NCBI GenBank assembly: GCA_930972465.1
Contig: CAKNHF010000005.1
Span: forward strand, 1-64,000
Length of the DNA stretch: 64,000 nucleotides
Reading direction: 5' to 3'
Source of the DNA: an uncultured Lachnospiraceae bacterium
GTDB lineage: Bacteria; Bacillota; Clostridia; Lachnospirales; Lachnospiraceae
Numbering within the stretch: position 1 is the first letter of the stretch; every line of letters begins with the position of its first letter. The notes beneath the pieces were generated by a model. The model saw only the letters and a program-made list of their open reading frames with translations. It ran no database searches and had not been told where the DNA came from. Shown piece after piece: positions 34,467 to 43,111 of the stretch. The translations under genes were made by a program, and so were the position numbers.

Positions 34467-34491
34467 ACCGGTTCAAATCCGGTCTGCGCCT
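34467..34491 (+). other. tRNA 3' end fragment, attachment site
   Basis: ACCGG-TTCAAAT-CCGGT is a complete T-arm (34467-34483), followed by seven bases of acceptor strand CTGCGCC and discriminator T. No D-arm, anticodon arm or 5' acceptor strand precedes it, so it is a displaced fragment. It marks one att junction of the element. The tRNA identity cannot be read from this part. Confidence 0.8.
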
Positions 34492-34497
34492 CTTCTG

Positions 34498-34541
34498 AAA
34501 ACAGGGGGAAATGCTGAACAACCGGCATTTCTCCCTGTTTT
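34498..34541 (+). terminator. Terminator of the displaced tRNA
   Basis: Seventeen-base arms starting AAAACAGGG and ending CCCTGTTTT pair with one mismatch; it follows the tRNA fragment by six bases. Confidence 0.8.
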
Positions 34542-34559
34542 GCTTAATACGAAAATTCG

Positions 34560-34602
34560 TTCCCTATTAAATAAAAACGCTCCGCGGTATGCGCATTCGC
34601 GC
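34560..34602 (+). repeat. Dispersed repeat A, copy 1
   Basis: The segment with ATTAAATAAAAACGCTC and GCGGTATGCGCAT is closely similar to 59182-59224. It lies in the noncoding gap between the tRNA fragment and the next gene; the rest of that gap (34603-34746) shows nothing else. Confidence 0.65.
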
Positions 34603-34746
34603 GGAGCGCCATTTGCCGGGCAGCGTACAGCAATTCTGTGAGCTGGCTGCGGTATCGCGCCGGACAGGGGGATATTCCCAGATCCGATAGTATACGGAAA
34701 GGAATGGAAGTTCTGAAATACAGGTGAAAAGGAAGGAAAAATACGG

Positions 34747-35397
34747 ATGGAAAAGCATGAATCGGACATGACGCCAAAGGAGAAAAGGCAGGCGGAACGC
34801 GCAAAACTCCGCGGGATGAGTCCGGGGGAGAAAGCAGGATACCTCTGGACATATTACAAGATCTGGCTGTTCATCCCGATAGTCCTTATCATTGTTATCT
34901 GGCAGGGCGTTCAAATCTATCATAATGCGCAGGAGGTGGAGCTGCTCTCTGTCGGCGTGGCAGATACAGACCTGGAAACTGAAGAAGGAAAGAGCGTGCT
35001 TGAGAGCGATCTGCTGGAGGCTCTCGGGACTGGTGACGAACATGAGGTTATAACGCTGGATACCGGCATAAGTTCGGGAGAGGATTCCGCCTCCGTTATG
35101 AAGCGTGCGACTGTGATCGGGGCAGGCACCATGGATATGCTGATCTGCGGGGAAGAACTTTACGACGAGTACGACTCTCAGGGCGCGTTTGCGGACTGGG
35201 AGGAGATTCTGGGAGAGGATTATGGAAAATACGCGGATTGCTTTGATAACGGCCGTCTGGATCTTTCAAAGAGCGCCCGCTGGGACTCCTACAGGCTGGT
35301 TTCTTACGAACCGGTATACGCCGGCGTTTTTTCCGGCTCAGATAAAACAGAGGCAATTTGTCAGTTCGCCGAGTATTTCCTGAGCGATATGCAATGA
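34747..35397 (+). CDS. Single-pass membrane protein, hypothetical
   Basis: A 216-residue protein with a basic N-terminus (TPKEKRQAERAKLRGMSPGEK), one membrane helix at about 38-60 (IWLFIPIVLIIVIW), and an acidic extracytoplasmic domain. The outer part has a periplasmic-binding-like flow (ATVIGAGTMDMLICGEELYDEY) but is too short to assign. GGAAGG precedes ATG 34747. It is the first chromosomal gene right of the element. Confidence 0.6.
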   Translation: MEKHESDMTPKEKRQAERAKLRGMSPGEKAGYLWTYYKIWLFIPIVLIIVIWQGVQIYHNAQEVELLSVGVADTDLETEEGKSVLESDLLEALGTGDEHEVITLDTGISSGEDSASVMKRATVIGAGTMDMLICGEELYDEYDSQGAFADWEEILGEDYGKYADCFDNGRLDLSKSARWDSYRLVSYEPVYAGVFSGSDKTEAICQFAEYFLSDMQ

Positions 35398-35483
35398 GAA
35401 AAATGTAAAAAAATCTGTTTTTTAATGTTCTTTTAATTTTTCTCATTTATACTGGACACAGGAAAAGGAAGGAGGACGGACGT

Positions 35484-36062
35484 ATGAAGAGCAGATATAT
35501 ATTAACAATGGCCGGAATGATGCTTACGTTTGCGCTTCTCACAGGATGCGGGGCGGGCCCGGCCGGCGGTAACCGGACGGGAGAAAACGCGACAGACAGC
35601 GGTTCGGCGCAGAGAGAGGAAGAACTTCAGGCGGAGATCGATTCCCTGAGGGAGGAACTGGATGCGCTGAAAAATGCACAGGGTACACAGGAGGCGTCAG
35701 AAACAGACAGTTCTTCTTCACCGGATTCGGAAAACACACAGGATCAGAATTCACAGAACAGCAACGCTGCGGGGCAGAGCGGTAGCGGTGATGCAGCGCA
35801 GAGCCAGAATAGCGGAGACAGCAGTGCTGTTCAGAACGGCGGACAGACATCCTCAGGTGCACAGATCAGTATGGAGGAAGCAATGCGGATCGCTCTTGAC
35901 AGGGTGCCGGGAGCTACAGAGCAGAATATCTCCATTGAGCTGGAGAGGGATGACGGATGGCTGATTTACGAAGGGGATATTCTGTACAATCGGATGGAGT
36001 ATGAATTTGAGATCGACGCGCAGAGCGGAACGATGCTGAAATGGGAAGAGGAATCGTGGTAG
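35484..36062 (+). CDS. PepSY-domain lipoprotein
   Basis: A 192-residue predicted lipoprotein: signal peptide with lipobox LLTGC, a coiled-coil patch (REEELQAEIDSLREELDALK), a Ser/Gln/Asn-rich linker of about 70 residues, then a C-terminal PepSY-type domain (ISMEEAMRIALDRVPGA ... YEFEIDAQSGTMLKWEEE). PepSY domains are thought to modulate proteases or sense the envelope. AAGGAGG precedes ATG 35484. A strong terminator follows. Confidence 0.8.
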   Translation: MKSRYILTMAGMMLTFALLTGCGAGPAGGNRTGENATDSGSAQREEELQAEIDSLREELDALKNAQGTQEASETDSSSSPDSENTQDQNSQNSNAAGQSGSGDAAQSQNSGDSSAVQNGGQTSSGAQISMEEAMRIALDRVPGATEQNISIELERDDGWLIYEGDILYNRMEYEFEIDAQSGTMLKWEEESW

Positions 36063-36116
36063 GAAGCCCGGAAGAACACTGTGAAGAATCATTAAAATGG
36101 TGATGGGGATAAGAAG

Positions 36117-36159
36117 CCCGGAAATACAGATCCAGAGATGGAATGTATTTCCGGGTTTT
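36117..36159 (+). terminator. Terminator after the PepSY lipoprotein
   Basis: Twelve-base perfect arms CCCGGAAATACA / TGTATTTCCGGG followed by TTTT. Confidence 0.85.
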
Positions 36160-36246
36160 AAAATATTGAAAATTTCTTAGCGGTTTTCTGATTTCGAAAT
36201 CTGAAATTACTTAAGAAAATCCTAAGAAGTAAAGTGGGCGAAATGA

Positions 36247-36275
36247 TTGTGGCAAGGGTATTAAAATAGTATAAT
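36247..36275 (+). promoter_or_regulatory. Promoter of the repeat surface protein
   Basis: TTGTGG (36247-36252), 17-bp spacer, TATAAT (36270-36275). The 5' UTR holds an AATAATCT/AGATTATT hairpin before the ribosome site. Confidence 0.5.
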
Positions 36276-36357
36276 AAAAGTAAGAAAATTTAACGAAAAT
36301 ATATGAATAATCTGAAAATAATAAAAAGATTATTCGCCAGAGAAAGGAGGGAGCAGT

Positions 36358-38622
36358 ATGAGTAACGCAAGAAAGATCATAGCATGTATGCTGACGGTAA
36401 TTATGGTACTGGGAATGTGCACAACAGTGTCGGCGGCCGGACTGAAGATCACCCGGCAGCCGGAAAACGCAGTTTCCGCGGAAGGAAATACTGTGATATT
36501 CGAGGTGGCGGCGGAGCCGGCGGACAATGTTACCTGTCAATGGCAGCAAGGTGTTCTGCAGAAGACAGATGGGGATGCAGAGCCGGTCTATACCTGGACT
36601 GATATACCCGAAGCCTCCGGCGCCAGATATGAACACAAGGTCACAGCGGCGGATCTGAGCGGAAATGTATACCGCTGTAAGGTGAGTATGAATGGAGAGG
36701 AAGTATATTCCGAAATTGTGGCGGTCACAGCGGCAGGGATCCTGCCGGTTCTGATGTCAAAAGACAGTACAAGCATTACGGTTCAGACGCTGCGGGGGCA
36801 GGAATATACAATTTATACGGGAGATGTGCTTCCGGCGGATACAGAGTGGAAGAACGGAGAAGGAAGCGTCACGTTTACAGGGCTGACTCCGTCAACGGAA
36901 TACAGGATTGTTTCCAGAGCAGCGGCTTCGGACAGCAGTTCTGCCGGCGGGCCGGGCAAGGCTCTTGTTGTAACGACTGCGGAGGAACCGGAACCTGTAG
37001 CGGATGTTCAGCCGGAGGAGACAGATATGCAGACAGATGAGCCGAACACACAGACAGAAGAGGCAGATGGACCGACGGAAGAACCGAACACACAGACAGA
37101 AGAGGCGGATGGACCGACGGAAGAACCGAACACACAGACAGAAGAGGCGGATGGACCGACGGAAGAACCGAATACACCGACAGAGGAACCGCCTGTTCTT
37201 CCGGACATGCCGAAACTTGTGGGCCGGACGGATACGACTCTTGAAGTAGAAATGAACGAGGGACAGGAGTACCGGATCGACCAGAAGGAATGGCAGGACA
37301 GCGGAAGGTTCGAAGGACTTTCTCCGGATACAGAATATGCGATTGAGACGAGAATGAAAGGACAAGGAGAGGAAACTCCGGTGAGTGCTCCTTTGAGGGC
37401 GAGGACGATGAAGCCGGGAGCCGGAGCGCCGGAGATGCCGAAACTGGTGTTTGCCGGAGTGGACACAATAGAGGTTAAGGCGGCTGACGGAGCGGAATAC
37501 GCGATCTGTGAAGGAAGGGCAGTTCCGGATCAGCAGTGGAACTGGCAGATCTCTCCTGTGTTCAGCGGCCTGAAAGCGGCAACGGAATATTCGGTGGCAG
37601 CCAGAATTGCCGGGGCGGAGGATCAGATGCCGGGAGCTGTCAGTGAACTGCTGATTGTATCTACCGGGAAATATGAGGCGGAGCCTCTTGGCAGACCGGA
37701 ACTGATTTCGGTCAGCGATACCAGAATTGAAGTGACTGCGGTGAGTGGACAGGTATATGCGATCTATGAGCAAAGCACCATGCCGGAGGGACTGAACTGG
37801 CAGAGCAGCGGAGTATTTGAAAAGCTTCATCCGAATACGGAATATCGAATTGTGACAAAGACCCCCGAGACGGCGGAGTATAAGGAAAGTATTGTGAGCG
37901 AGGCCCTGGTTGTCACCACTCAGAAGACCCCGACAAAGGCTCCGGAAGCTCCGAAACTGACAGACAGAAGCCAGACTGTTCTGGAAGTGGAGAAAAAGAA
38001 CGGACAGGAGTACTCTATTGACGGAGGAAAGACATGGCAGACAGAAGGCAGATTTGAGAAGCTGAAGGCAGAGACGGACTATGAGATTGTCACAAGGATA
38101 AAAGAGACTTCCACTGCTGCGGCAAGTGCGGCGAGCCAGCCCCTTAAAGTTTCCACCCTTAGAAATCCGATTGAGACCGGTGCCGGTCAGAATAAGATTA
38201 TGGGAATCAGCAACGGACAGATCATCAAGGTCAATAAGAACGTAACATTTACAGCGGAAGGCGGAGGCATGAAGATTGAAGATCCGATCGACGGCGATGT
38301 AAGATATGTTCCGGTCAAATGGCAGGGAATATCTGAGGGAACCTGGAAGAAGGCGCCCTACACGGCGACCGTGAAAGCGGCAAAGAGCGGCACGTACACC
38401 ATTAAGGTTACGTTTGACAGGCAGGTGTATAAGAATGGAAAATGGATATCTGAGGGTCAGGATGATATCAAATCTGTTCAGCTCAAGGCCACGGCTACAG
38501 GCAGGGCGGCGGTGAAGACGGGAGATGAGACACAGGGCATGCTGCATCTGATCCTCCTTGCAGCAGCGGCAGGCGCTGCGGGGATTGTCGGCGCGGTTAT
38601 GAAAAAACAAAGGAGAACATAA
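36358..38622 (+). CDS. Sortase-anchored multi-domain surface protein
   Basis: A 754-residue wall protein. Signal peptide (about 1-28); an Ig-like domain (ITRQPENAVSAEGNTVIFEV, CQWQQ); then four or five fibronectin-like modules of about 85 residues, each containing a SPDTEYAI- or NTEYRIV-type strand; between modules one and two an acidic repeat of 14 residues (NTQTEEADGPTEEP) three times plus a part; C-terminus AVKTGDE, a hydrophobic helix and KKQRRT. Its sorting motif is almost the same as that of the element's adhesin. AGGAGG precedes ATG 36358. Likely an adhesin or stalk; the ligand is unknown. Confidence 0.8.
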   Translation: MSNARKIIACMLTVIMVLGMCTTVSAAGLKITRQPENAVSAEGNTVIFEVAAEPADNVTCQWQQGVLQKTDGDAEPVYTWTDIPEASGARYEHKVTAADLSGNVYRCKVSMNGEEVYSEIVAVTAAGILPVLMSKDSTSITVQTLRGQEYTIYTGDVLPADTEWKNGEGSVTFTGLTPSTEYRIVSRAAASDSSSAGGPGKALVVTTAEEPEPVADVQPEETDMQTDEPNTQTEEADGPTEEPNTQTEEADGPTEEPNTQTEEADGPTEEPNTPTEEPPVLPDMPKLVGRTDTTLEVEMNEGQEYRIDQKEWQDSGRFEGLSPDTEYAIETRMKGQGEETPVSAPLRARTMKPGAGAPEMPKLVFAGVDTIEVKAADGAEYAICEGRAVPDQQWNWQISPVFSGLKAATEYSVAARIAGAEDQMPGAVSELLIVSTGKYEAEPLGRPELISVSDTRIEVTAVSGQVYAIYEQSTMPEGLNWQSSGVFEKLHPNTEYRIVTKTPETAEYKESIVSEALVVTTQKTPTKAPEAPKLTDRSQTVLEVEKKNGQEYSIDGGKTWQTEGRFEKLKAETDYEIVTRIKETSTAAASAASQPLKVSTLRNPIETGAGQNKIMGISNGQIIKVNKNVTFTAEGGGMKIEDPIDGDVRYVPVKWQGISEGTWKKAPYTATVKAAKSGTYTIKVTFDRQVYKNGKWISEGQDDIKSVQLKATATGRAAVKTGDETQGMLHLILLAAAAGAAGIVGAVMKKQRRT
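37042..37167 (+). repeat. 42-bp in-frame tandem repeat
   Basis: Three units of 42 bp (CCGAAC at 37042, 37084 and 37126, a degenerate fourth at 37168) encode 14-residue acidic repeats. Copy number could vary by slippage. Confidence 0.9.
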
Positions 38623-38666
38623 GAAAGAGAGAAAAAAGATAAGTGTATAAGGATTGCATAAGCCGG

Positions 38667-38706
38667 AACTGCCGCGCACAAACTGCTCTGCGCGGCAGTT
38701 CTTCTT
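38667..38706 (+). terminator. Terminator after the surface protein
   Basis: Eleven-base arms AACTGCCGCGC / GCGCGGCAGTT followed by CTTCTTT. Confidence 0.8.
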
Positions 38707-38741
38707 TCGCCGGATATGAAAAACAGCACCCCATGTTTTTG

Positions 38742-38770
38742 TTTACGGTTTCAGCGCTTGGTGTTATAAT
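38742..38770 (+). promoter_or_regulatory. Promoter of asnS
   Basis: TTTACG, 17-bp spacer, TATAAT. The leader of about 65 bases shows no T-box. Confidence 0.65.
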
Positions 38771-38841
38771 ATCAATATTGGCGGCGGAACGGATATGGGC
38801 GCTCTGCCTGTAAGGAATAATCATCAAAGGAGTTTTTTGGT

Positions 38842-40233
38842 ATGGAACTGACAACGATTCGGGAATTATTTAAAAACAGAGAGGATTACCTGGATAAAAA
38901 GGTGACAGTTGGGGGCTGGATCCGGAGCATCCGTGACTCGAAGACATTCGGATTCATCGTTATGAATGACGGATCTTATTTTCAGACGCTCCAGATCGTG
39001 TATCATGATAAAATGGATAACTTTTCGGAGATCTCAAAGCTTAACGTGGGAGCCGCGGTCATTGTGACGGGTACGCTGGTGGCTACACCCCAGGCAAAGC
39101 AGCCGTTTGAGATTCAGGCGGATGAAGTCGTTGTGGAGGGAGCGTCCGCACCGGATTATCCGCTGCAGAAGAAACGGCATAGTTTTGAATATCTCAGAAC
39201 GATTTCCCATCTGCGCCCGAGGACAAATACATTTCAGGCGGTGTTCCGTGTGAGATCCCTGGCAGCCTATGCGATCCACAAGTTTTTCCAGGAGAGGGGC
39301 TTTGTCTATGTGCATACGCCGCTGATCACGGGAAGTGACTGTGAGGGAGCGGGGGAGATGTTCCGGGTGACGACTCTGGATATGGAGAATATTCCGAAGA
39401 ACGAGGATGGAACCGTGGATTATACAAAGGATTTCTTCGGAAAAGAGACAAGCCTTACTGTCAGCGGTCAGCTTAACGGCGAGACTTACGCGCAGGCATT
39501 CCGCAGTATTTACACATTCGGCCCTACATTCCGGGCAGAGAACTCCAATACCACGAGACACGCGGCGGAGTTCTGGATGATTGAGCCGGAGATTGCATTT
39601 GCGGACCTGGACGACGACATGGAACTGGCGGAATCTATGCTGAAATATATCATCAACTATGTGCTTGAGAATGCACCGGAGGAGATGAACTTCTTTAATT
39701 CATTTGTGGACAAGGGGCTTCTTGACCGGCTTCATAATGTAGTGAATTCGGATTTTGCGCGTGTGACATATACAGAGGCTATTGACATCCTCTCAAAGAA
39801 CAACGATAAGTTTGAATATAAGGTTTCATGGGGATGCGATCTGCAGACAGAGCATGAGCGTTATCTGACAGAGCAGGTCTATAAGAGACCGGTCTTTGTG
39901 ACAGATTATCCGAAGGAAATCAAAGCGTTTTACATGAAGCAGAACGATGACGGCAGGACGGTGGCTGCAGTTGACTGCCTTGTTCCGGGAATCGGAGAGA
40001 TCATCGGCGGAAGCCAGAGAGAAGATGATTATAACAAGCTGCTGAACCGGATGAACGAGCTTGGACTTAAGGAGGAAGACTACAGCTTCTATCTTGATCT
40101 TCGCAAATATGGTTCTACCAGACATGCGGGATTTGGTCTTGGATTCGAGCGCTGCGTGATGTATCTGACCGGTATGTCGAACATCCGCGACGTAATTCCG
40201 TTCCCGAGAACGGTAAATAACTGTGAACTGTAA
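38842..40233 (+). CDS. asnS: Asparaginyl-tRNA synthetase
   Basis: A 463-residue class IIb aminoacyl-tRNA synthetase that charges tRNA-Asn. The N-terminal OB fold binds the anticodon ([20 protein letters not shown]); motif 2 is [25 protein letters not shown] and motif 3 is [16 protein letters not shown] near the C-terminus. Length is that of the bacterial family. The ARH-type aspartate signature is absent and the Asn type fits better. AAAGGAG precedes ATG 38842. It has its own promoter. Confidence 0.95.
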   Translation: MELTTIRELFKNREDYLDKKVTVGGWIRSIRDSKTFGFIVMNDGSYFQTLQIVYHDKMDNFSEISKLNVGAAVIVTGTLVATPQAKQPFEIQADEVVVEGASAPDYPLQKKRHSFEYLRTISHLRPRTNTFQAVFRVRSLAAYAIHKFFQERGFVYVHTPLITGSDCEGAGEMFRVTTLDMENIPKNEDGTVDYTKDFFGKETSLTVSGQLNGETYAQAFRSIYTFGPTFRAENSNTTRHAAEFWMIEPEIAFADLDDDMELAESMLKYIINYVLENAPEEMNFFNSFVDKGLLDRLHNVVNSDFARVTYTEAIDILSKNNDKFEYKVSWGCDLQTEHERYLTEQVYKRPVFVTDYPKEIKAFYMKQNDDGRTVAAVDCLVPGIGEIIGGSQREDDYNKLLNRMNELGLKEEDYSFYLDLRKYGSTRHAGFGLGFERCVMYLTGMSNIRDVIPFPRTVNNCEL

Positions 40234-40399
40234 AAGATACAGGATATAAAGGAAACAGGAGGATGCGCGCGGAAGCGCTTCCGCAAGAAGACAAGAGGGC
40301 GGGGCAGAAAAATGCCGCGCCCTCTTGCGGTGAAAAAATCGAGTGATCCGGTTATTTCCGGATATGTACTGCGCAGGAAGGCGCGGAGGAGAGAAGACT

Positions 40400-41452
40400 A
40401 TGAAATTTATCCATATTGCGGATGTACATCTTGGAGCGGAACCGGATGCAGGGGCAGCATACAGTGGCCGGCGGCCGAAGGAGCTGTGGGATACACTGGA
40501 GAAAGTGCTTGGTGTCTGCGACCGGGAACAGGCGGATCTGCTTCTCATTGCGGGAGATCTGTTTCACAGGCAGCCGTTGATGCGTGAGCTGAAAGAGGTA
40601 AATTATCTCTTTTCTGAGCTGAAGCGGACGAATGTGGTGCTTATCGCGGGAAACCACGATTATATCAGGAAAGATTCGTATTACAGAACTTTCCGGTGGG
40701 CAGAGAATGTGACGCCGCTGTTCGGACAGAGTATGGGATATGTGGAGTTTCCTGAACTGGAGACCGCGGTGTACGGACTGAGTTATCACCGGAGAGAGAT
40801 AAAGGAACCGCTGTATGACCGCTGCTTTGCACAGGGCAGGCAGAAGTATGAGATTCTTCTTGCTCACGGAGGCGATGATAAGCATATTCCTTTCAACAGG
40901 GAAGCTCTGGAGAAGAGCGGATTTGATTATATTGCTCTCGGACACATACATAAGCCGGGTGTTCTGGAAGAGAACCGGATTATATACGCAGGCGCGCTGG
41001 AGCCGGTGGACCGGAATGATACAGGGCCTCATGGCTATGTGCGCGGCGAGATTACGGAGCGCGGAGTGCGCGCGAGGTGGATTCCCTGTGCGGAAAGAGA
41101 ATATATTCATCTGACTATTCCGGTAAATGAAAAGGATACATCGGGGAGTATAAAAAAGAAAATCAGTGAAAGCAAAGACAGATGTGATAATAAAAACATT
41201 TACAAAATAACTTTAACAGGCGTAAGAGATGAGGATGTCATCCCGGATACAGCACACATGGATGACATCGGAAATGTTCTGGAAATCGTGGATGAGACAA
41301 GGCCTGCCTTTGATCCGGAGCAGCTGCTGCGGGAGAACCGCAACAATCTCATCGGACATTTTATTGAGGAGTTCAGAGGATGCCGGGAAGGCAGTGTGGA
41401 GTATCAGGCGCTCTGTGAGGGACTTGAGGCTCTCCTGAAGAATAAGTCATGA
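40400..41452 (+). CDS. YhaO/SbcD-like DNA nuclease
   Basis: A 350-residue calcineurin-type metallophosphoesterase. Metal motifs are visible in order: IADVHLG (residues 5-11), AGDLFH, AGNHDY, LAHGG and ALGHIHKPG. The N-terminal nuclease is followed by a capping domain. Together with the next gene it forms a nuclease/SMC-like ATPase pair as in YhaO-YhaN or SbcD-SbcC, acting on DNA ends. ATG 40400 follows GGAGGAG. It overlaps the start region of the ATPase gene. Confidence 0.85.
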   Translation: MKFIHIADVHLGAEPDAGAAYSGRRPKELWDTLEKVLGVCDREQADLLLIAGDLFHRQPLMRELKEVNYLFSELKRTNVVLIAGNHDYIRKDSYYRTFRWAENVTPLFGQSMGYVEFPELETAVYGLSYHRREIKEPLYDRCFAQGRQKYEILLAHGGDDKHIPFNREALEKSGFDYIALGHIHKPGVLEENRIIYAGALEPVDRNDTGPHGYVRGEITERGVRARWIPCAEREYIHLTIPVNEKDTSGSIKKKISESKDRCDNKNIYKITLTGVRDEDVIPDTAHMDDIGNVLEIVDETRPAFDPEQLLRENRNNLIGHFIEEFRGCREGSVEYQALCEGLEALLKNKS

Positions 41453-41472
41453 GGAATAAGGGGCGGCAGAGT

Positions 41473-43059
41473 ATGAAAATTACAGAGCTTTATCTGAAAA
41501 ATTTCGGTAAGTTTTCGGAGAAACATTTTTATCTGAAAGATGGAATACAGGTTATTTACGGAGAAAACGAGTTTGGAAAATCTACGCTCCATGCATTTAT
41601 CCGTGCCATGCTGTTCGGGATGGAGCGGGGGCGGGGAAGAGCCGCCGGACGGGATGCTTTCAGCAGGTACGAGCCTTGGGAAAATCCGAATTATTATGCG
41701 GGAGTTATGCGCTTTGTGTGCGGAGGGAGAAACTTCCGCCTTGAGAGAAGCTTCGACCGTTTCAGCAGGCATGTCTCGCTCATCTGTGAGGACGACGGGG
41801 AGGAGCTGTCCGTGGAACATGGTGATCTGGATATGCTGCTGGGAGACATGACTCCGTCTGAATTTGACAATACGGTTTCCGTCGGACAGCTTCTGGCGCG
41901 TCCCGGGCAGGAGCTGGCCGAGGCGCTGAAGAATTATGCTGCCAATTACTATGAGACCGGAGGCGGAGAGGTGGATTTAAACGGCGCGCTGCTCGCTCTG
42001 AAAGAGCGGCGAAGAGAGGTGGAAGGCCAGCTGAAAACCGCGGAAAGCCAAAGGGCGGATGTATATAAAGGTCTGAGTCAGGAGTGCGGATATCTGGAAA
42101 AGGATCTGCAGAAACTGGAAAAAGAGTATGAGGAAGCCAGACGGGAATATGAGAACGGACAGCGGCTGATAGAAAGTACGGATGAGAAAGAGCGGGAGAG
42201 GCAGCCGGGGAATGGAGGATACGGCGAATCGGCCCGCGGACTGCTCATGGGAGGAATGGCGGGAGTATTTGCCGGCGTCTGCGGAATTGCCTGGGCCTGC
42301 CTGCTCAGAAAGTGGAGTGCATTTTCCGGAGCCGTGCCTGTTGCTGTGTTTGGAGTTCTCATTCTGGCGGCAGGTATACTGCTGCTTGCGGCGGGAGTCC
42401 GCAGATGGGTCAGGGAGAAAAAGAGAAGAAATGAATATGTTTCTAAAAAAACCATATATTCCCATGACAAGTCCCGACTTCAGGACGAAACGGTACGCCT
42501 GGAAGAAAGTCAGAAACAGCTTCGGTGGGAGATGTCCAGGATACAGGCAGAGTGGAAGGAAAAACATATACGGTATGAGAACCTGAACGAACAGATCGGG
42601 GAGAATATTCCGGGAGAGGAAGAAAACAGGCTTAAGGAAAGAAAGAAAGCGCTGCTTCTTGCGGAAGAGAAGATAAAGACCGCAGCGGGCAAACTGGGGC
42701 GTCGGACATCTGATTATCTGAATCAACGCGCTTCAGAAATCTTTTCCGAGCTGACGGAAGGAAAATACCGGCGGCTGCAGGTGAATGAACGGTTTGAAAT
42801 ATCCGTATGGGACGGCACAAGATATATCAGAACAGAACAGCTCAGCCGCGGAACACTTGAACAGATTTACTTCTCGATTCGCATGTCGGCCGCAGAACTC
42901 CTCCAGGAAGAGCCAATGCCCGTTATTCTTGACGATACATTCGCATTTTATGATGAGAAAAGACTGGAATCTGTGCTAAAATGGTTGAGCAGACAGGAAA
43001 GACAGGTTATAATATTTACCTGTCATAAACGTGAAGAAGAAATATTAAGAATATTCTGA
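41473..43059 (+). CDS. Compact YhaN/SbcC-like ATPase with membrane hairpin
   Basis: A 528-residue SMC-like ATPase, partner of the preceding nuclease. Walker A is YGENEFGKSTLHAF near residue 30. Coiled coils at about 180-245 and 310-420 flank two hydrophobic helices (LLMGGMAGVFAGVCGIAWACLL and VPVAVFGVLILAAGILLLAAG), so the tip of the coil is in the membrane. The C-terminus has the signature LSRGTLEQIYF and Walker B VILDDTFAFYDE. Bacillus YhaN is about twice as long. ATG 41473 (after AAGGGG) is preferred over ATG 41449, which overlaps the previous stop but has no ribosome site. Confidence 0.8.
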   Translation: MKITELYLKNFGKFSEKHFYLKDGIQVIYGENEFGKSTLHAFIRAMLFGMERGRGRAAGRDAFSRYEPWENPNYYAGVMRFVCGGRNFRLERSFDRFSRHVSLICEDDGEELSVEHGDLDMLLGDMTPSEFDNTVSVGQLLARPGQELAEALKNYAANYYETGGGEVDLNGALLALKERRREVEGQLKTAESQRADVYKGLSQECGYLEKDLQKLEKEYEEARREYENGQRLIESTDEKERERQPGNGGYGESARGLLMGGMAGVFAGVCGIAWACLLRKWSAFSGAVPVAVFGVLILAAGILLLAAGVRRWVREKKRRNEYVSKKTIYSHDKSRLQDETVRLEESQKQLRWEMSRIQAEWKEKHIRYENLNEQIGENIPGEEENRLKERKKALLLAEEKIKTAAGKLGRRTSDYLNQRASEIFSELTEGKYRRLQVNERFEISVWDGTRYIRTEQLSRGTLEQIYFSIRMSAAELLQEEPMPVILDDTFAFYDEKRLESVLKWLSRQERQVIIFTCHKREEEILRIF

Positions 43060-43094
43060 AAACGGTGCGCAAAGGGGCCTGACCCTTTTTATAA
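43056..43094. repeat. Dispersed palindrome B, partial copy
   Basis: The GAAAACGGTGCGCAAAGGGG half and a shortened CCTGACCCTTTTT half; same family as 56127-56183. It may act as a terminator for the ATPase gene. Confidence 0.65.
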
Positions 43095-43111
43095 TAGGAA
43101 GGAAGAGTTAC

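Larger units (their letters stand above)
1..34491. mobile_element. Integrative conjugative element, left end outside window
   Basis: The stretch carries type IV secretion genes (VirB2-, VirB4-, VirB6- and VirD4-like), a lytic transglycosylase, a surface adhesin, DNA-binding regulators and mobile-type cargo. It ends abruptly at a tRNA 3' fragment (34467-34491), after which composition and content turn chromosomal. The tRNA fragment reads on the plus strand and is followed by a terminator, as expected for the original 3' end displaced by insertion. The intact tRNA and the integrase would then be left of base 1. That bases 1-8000 belong to the same element is inferred from their accessory content and the lack of any chromosomal marker; they could be a separate insertion. 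Confidence 0.75.

Noticed and set aside
34440-34495. A complete tRNA gene
   Set aside because: Only the T-arm and 3' acceptor strand exist; upstream bases cannot form D or anticodon arms.
37042-37167. Regular direct repeats that could suggest a CRISPR array
   Set aside because: The units are contiguous, in frame and have no spacers; they are protein repeats.
36892-38679. A 595-residue open frame on the minus strand
   Set aside because: It mirrors the surface-protein gene, is Arg/His/Leu-rich as shadow frames are, and has no ribosome site.
38771-38841. T-box riboswitch before asnS
   Set aside because: The leader is only about 65 bases and has no T-box sequence or terminator.
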